48,707 nucleotides of DNA from Nitrosomonas sp. (GTDB taxonomy: Bacteria; Pseudomonadota; Gammaproteobacteria; Burkholderiales; Nitrosomonadaceae). Within the stretch, counting starts at the first letter, position 1; each line of letters starts with the position of its first letter. The translations under genes and the position numbers were made by a program. The DNA lies in assembly GCA_016721865.1 (NCBI GenBank), contig JADKHF010000026.1:1-48707 (forward strand), read 5' to 3'. The notes under the pieces were generated by a model. It had not been told where the DNA came from. It did no database searches and worked only from the letters and a program-made list of their open reading frames with translations. Positions 45,413 to 48,707 of this stretch are shown in pieces.

Positions 45413-46634
45413 TCACCTCTCCAACTGCGTAATCACCCCCAACATCATCTTAGCCATAGCAGTTCTGTCGTATTTCTTTGCTGCTACTAGGCAGCGTGCT
45501 CGGTAGCTTTCATAGGCTTGTTTATCTCGGTACAAAAACTGCAATTGTTCCACCAGTTGCGTAGCGTTTTCCGGTTCAAACACGATGCCCACGCCTTCCT
45601 CACGTACAATATCCGCAGATTCCCCTGCCACCCCATGCAGCACGGGTAAGCCCATACCCATGCACTCAAACAGCTTGGAAGGAATCGCGGTCGTAAACAA
45701 CTCGATCTTTCGCAGGTGGATGACCGAGACATCCAGCAACGACCAATAACGCGCCACTTGCTCCTGGGTACAGAATCAACAAAGGTGAGGTTATCCAGAC
45801 CTCGTCGCGCCGCTTCATCCTTCAACATCTGCTTGCGGGCACCATCTCCCAGCATAATGAAGTGAAACACCGCGCCATCGGGCAGGCCGCGCAGCATCTC
45901 CGCCGCATCCAATAGTGTTTCCAGGTGATGCGCCAAACCGTGTGCCCACATAGCCCGCCACAAACTTGCCTTCCAGACACAATTCCCGCACCAAATCCGT
46001 ATCTTTAGGCATCGACTTGAAGCGCGACATATCCACGCCATTTGTCACCACCGCGATCTTGTCGCCATCCACGCCGCGTGCCATCAAGGCCTTCTTGAAC
46101 GAATGCGTCACGGAAACAATTCGCGCCGCCTTGCGGTAAAGAAACAGTTCCAAATGCTCCAAAGCCCTTATGGCAGCGGATTCTTTCATCGCACCCACCG
46201 CCTTGATCGACTCCGGCCACATGTCGCGCAATTCGAAAACAAAGGAATGCGCTTAAGCGACTCACCACATATGCGGCGCAGACTGTAAAAAACTGGGGTG
46301 AAGTCCCCACCACCACATCCACCTTACGCACAAACAACGCCGCCAAAACCGCGCTCACCATGAAACTCTGGTAATCCAGGATGCGCTTCACGAAACCCTC
46401 ATTCGCGGCGATGTAAGACCAAACCCGGATCACCCGAATGCTTGCCATCTCTTCGCTCTGCCACAAACGATTGCGGTACCCATCAAATACCCGCCCCTTG
46501 GGGAAATTCGGCGCACAAGTAATGACTGTTACCTTTTGTCCCGCCTTCACCCACTCGCGACAATGCTCAAAAGTGCGCGACGCTGGCGCGTTCACCTCCG
46601 GCGGAAAGTTGTCCGTCAAAAAAAGAATATGCAT
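45413..46634 (-). pseudogene. GT4-type glycosyltransferase (WcaI/WbuB-like), about three frameshifts
   Basis: From 46634 it reads MHILFLTDNFPPEVNAPASR then TFEHCREWVKAGQKVTVITC. It breaks near 46250, continues RDMWPESIKAVGAMKESAAI and VTNGVDMSRFKSMPKDTDLV, breaks near 45950, continues FHFIMLGDGARKQMLKDEAA, and breaks near 45770 before IPSKLFECMGMGLPVLHGVA, the donor-sugar site. Repaired, it would be about 407 residues. Intact members transfer a nucleotide-sugar residue during O-antigen or exopolysaccharide assembly. It is 81 bases downstream of wecB. Confidence 0.87.
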
Positions 46635-46715
46635 GTCACTCCCAGGAAAAATTGATTGTGGATTCAGCACCGTCGAATTGTATTTTCTGAGGGGCGCCAG
46701 AAGTTTGGTCGATAC

Positions 46716-47804
46716 TCAATTCAATTCCTTTAGCATATGCTGCACAATCTTATTGGCAGCATCACCCGCTCCATACGGCGTTATTTCTCGCCCAACTGTA
46801 CCGATACCAGCCCGCAATACCGCAATAACCTCAGCCGCATTCGTGGGAGACGCCAATCGATTCCAACCTCCGTCGACCAGCTCAACCCATTCAGTCTCAT
46901 CGCGCAAAGTGACACAAGGCACCCGGTAAAAGAATGCTTCCTTCTGTACGCCGCCGGAGTCTGTGGCTATCAACGCTGCATATTTTTCCAACTGAACCAT
47001 GTCGATGTAACCCACCGGGTCTATCAGTGTCAAATTTCGGCCCAGTGATTCAAGGCGTCCCGACTTTTGCAGCACTCCACGTGTGCGTGGATGCAGCGGC
47101 CACACCACGGGCAAGTTTTGCGCCACGGCTTCCAGTGCTTCGACAATTGCCGCCAAACGGCCGGGATGGTCGGTGTTTTCGGCTCGGTGAATGGTCGCCA
47201 GAATATACCCCTTGGCTTTTAGTCCCAGTTGGTGCAACAAGCCACCGTTCTCACTGACACGGGAACCATGATGCAACGCCACATCAAACATTACATCCCC
47301 CACGGGAATGATCTGTTCTGCCGCAAAGCCCTCGCGCTGCAAATGCTGGGCGGCAACCACAGTCGGCGTGAAAAGCAAGCGCGAGATACGATCCGTGAGG
47401 ATACGGTTGACCTCTTCCGGCATCGCCATATTGAACGAGCGCAACCCTGCCTCTACATGTGCAACTGGAATATGCAGCTTCACTGCCGCTAACGCACCAG
47501 CCAGCGTGGAATTGGTATCGCCATACACCAGCACCGCATCCGGTTCCTCCACCAACAATACTTTCTCAATCTCGATCAACATGCGGCCCGTCATATCGCC
47601 ATGCAAGCCGCCGTTGATATCCAGATGATAAGCAGGTTTATCCATCCCCAACTCGGCAAAAAAAACATCCGACATGTTGGCGTCAAAATGCTGCCCAGTA
47701 TGGATAACAACTTCAGTCAACGAATCTGACTTTGCAATAGCGTGCGAGACAACACTGGCCTTGATGAATTGAGGTCGCGCTCCGAGGACGGTAACAATTT
47801 TCAT
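46716..47804 (-). CDS. wecB: UDP-N-acetylglucosamine 2-epimerase (non-hydrolysing)
   Basis: Interconverts UDP-GlcNAc and UDP-ManNAc for surface polysaccharide. It starts MKIVTVLGARPQFIKASVVS (ATG at 47804; an upstream ATG at 47813 is possible). YGDTNSTLAGALAA, HVEAGLRSFNMAMPEEVNR, TIHRAENTDHPGRL and ATDSGGVQKEAFF are the family signatures. The 362-residue length is normal. It is the only clearly intact sugar gene here, and its product would feed the WecG/TagA-type enzyme whose gene is truncated at 39455. Confidence 0.96.
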   Translation of the reverse strand: MKIVTVLGARPQFIKASVVSHAIAKSDSLTEVVIHTGQHFDANMSDVFFAELGMDKPAYHLDINGGLHGDMTGRMLIEIEKVLLVEEPDAVLVYGDTNSTLAGALAAVKLHIPVAHVEAGLRSFNMAMPEEVNRILTDRISRLLFTPTVVAAQHLQREGFAAEQIIPVGDVMFDVALHHGSRVSENGGLLHQLGLKAKGYILATIHRAENTDHPGRLAAIVEALEAVAQNLPVVWPLHPRTRGVLQKSGRLESLGRNLTLIDPVGYIDMVQLEKYAALIATDSGGVQKEAFFYRVPCVTLRDETEWVELVDGGWNRLASPTNAAEVIAVLRAGIGTVGREITPYGAGDAANKIVQHMLKELN

Positions 47805-47953
47805 GCGAAACATAACCCTTTCAAAATTTCAAATCTCATGCTGAATACCCACAAAGTTCATCTGCACATCATAAAGAGCCGTCATTGCGAGTAGCGAAGC
47901 GGCGCCATGTCTCCGCAAAGACAAACACTGAAACAGGCCGACTACCGAGCATC

Positions 47954-48706
47954 TCATTGCCTGGTCTCAACCAGCGATGGCCAGAACATCAGCTGTGTCA
48001 GCATCCTGTTGCCGGCATCTGCTTTGGTACCAAGCCCCGGGTAATACTTGTCCATGAAGAGACGGTCAGCTTCAATATCGGACACGCTCAGACGATACAG
48101 CCGCCTGCCCAAGGTGCGGATTTCCGGATCATACCGCGCCCAGCTTGCATACCCACCCGTTGCGAACGCATTGCTCAAACCAAACGGCGGATACCCTTCC
48201 ATGCAACGCGGCGTGCCGTTATCGTAGCCCACGCGGTACCAACCGTTTGCACCACTCCAATAATTGCTGAACAACGGGTATTCAGCATCCCCATTCCAAA
48301 CCTTCTCCAACAACTGATGGGCAAAAGCACGCATGATCCCAACCGAGGGCAAGTCATCCTGTGCTACCCTCCAAAACTGTTGCATTGCTTCCCGGTTGCG
48401 TTCAATGGCATCAAAAGCATGCACCAAACGCCGCGCATGGCTAATGTCCCAACCAATATTTTCAACGGGCTCAAAAATTCCTGCATTTAGTGAAACCTGT
48501 GTTTTGAAAGTGCCATCCGCTTGCTTGATGCAATTCACCGGCTTCTCACCGCCGGTATAGCCCGCATAGCGATTATCCGCATACCGCCTCCAGAAGCCGC
48601 GATCCAGATCGGCCAGCTTGACCGGCCGACCATTGCGTCCAACGCCATCCAGCAAGGTAATGCGAGTCGCAAACAGTTTTAACATCCAGAACAAATGCTG
48701 CCGCAT
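47954..48706 (-). CDS. Unrecognised protein, possibly continuing beyond the window
   Basis: A 250-residue frame reading MRQHLFWMLKLFATRITLLD to FWPSLVETRQ. It is rich in Trp, Tyr and Gly, with FEPVENIGWDISHARRLVHA, YWSGANGWYRVGYDNGTPRC and GLSNAFATGGYASWARYDPE. This is not a known fold to me; the aromatic composition would suit a secreted carbohydrate-active protein, and the neighbours are polysaccharide genes. The ATG is one base from the window edge, so the true start may lie outside. Confidence 0.7.
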   Translation of the reverse strand: MRQHLFWMLKLFATRITLLDGVGRNGRPVKLADLDRGFWRRYADNRYAGYTGGEKPVNCIKQADGTFKTQVSLNAGIFEPVENIGWDISHARRLVHAFDAIERNREAMQQFWRVAQDDLPSVGIMRAFAHQLLEKVWNGDAEYPLFSNYWSGANGWYRVGYDNGTPRCMEGYPPFGLSNAFATGGYASWARYDPEIRTLGRRLYRLSVSDIEADRLFMDKYYPGLGTKADAGNRMLTQLMFWPSLVETRQ

Positions 48707-48707
48707 T

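Noticed and set aside
1..48707. tRNA, rRNA or other standard RNA genes
   Set aside because: No cloverleaf with a GGTTCGA-type T-loop or rRNA segment was recognised on either strand by eye; the SAH riboswitch is the only RNA element I can support.

Overview
The window looks like part of the chromosome of a betaproteobacterium, most likely a Nitrosomonas-type ammonia oxidiser. That assignment is an inference from the flavour of the proteins and from the order folD-aceE-aceF-nadD-rsfS-rlmH-maf-rng next to metK-ahcY-metF; no species marker or rRNA is present.

Layout. (1) 1-11 kb is a graveyard on the + strand: a decayed MacB-type ABC permease, a two-component sensor kinase cut by an IS630-type element and followed by its frameshifted NarL-type regulator, a broken lipoprotein, and two tandem BBP2-type outer-membrane porins, both frameshifted, with an inverted broken paralogue of the lipoprotein between them. 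(2) 11.2-20.1 kb is a compact, intact housekeeping run on the - strand (folD, aceE, aceF, nadD, rsfS, rlmH, maf, rng). (3) 20.2-24.8 kb is a membrane protein plus the methyl cycle: metK, an S-adenosylhomocysteine riboswitch, ahcY and metF. MetK makes SAM, AhcY clears SAH and MetF supplies methyl-folate. ahcY reads as frameshifted 27 codons before its natural end. (4) 25-27.2 kb holds small exported or hypothetical proteins.

(5) 27.2-45.4 kb is an accessory island dominated by toxin-antitoxin modules. It has six MNT-nucleotidyltransferase/HEPN pairs (five intact, one degenerate), a HigB/RelE-like toxin with a tandemly duplicated XRE antitoxin and a third antitoxin fragment, a DUF433/DUF5615 pair, a Fic protein with an N-terminal winged-helix-like domain, a VapBC/FitAB pair and a broken DUF4143-type ATPase. 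Between the modules lie at least eight copies, all in one orientation, of a ~210-230 bp element that joins the first and last codons of a REP-associated tyrosine transposase (RAYT). There are also two larger RAYT/REP units, a second IS630 copy, two MITE-like families and a large inverted repeat.

(6) The island has settled in a polysaccharide locus. A broken GDP-fucose synthase, a WecG/TagA fragment, a frameshifted GT4 glycosyltransferase and an apparently intact UDP-GlcNAc 2-epimerase (wecB) remain, with an unrecognised partial ORF at the right edge.

Caveat: many frameshifts are single-base changes in or beside short homopolymers, and one hits a normally conserved housekeeping gene (ahcY). 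Some pseudogene calls could therefore be sequencing indels. The ancient decay at 1-2.9 kb and the transposon-linked damage cannot be explained that way.
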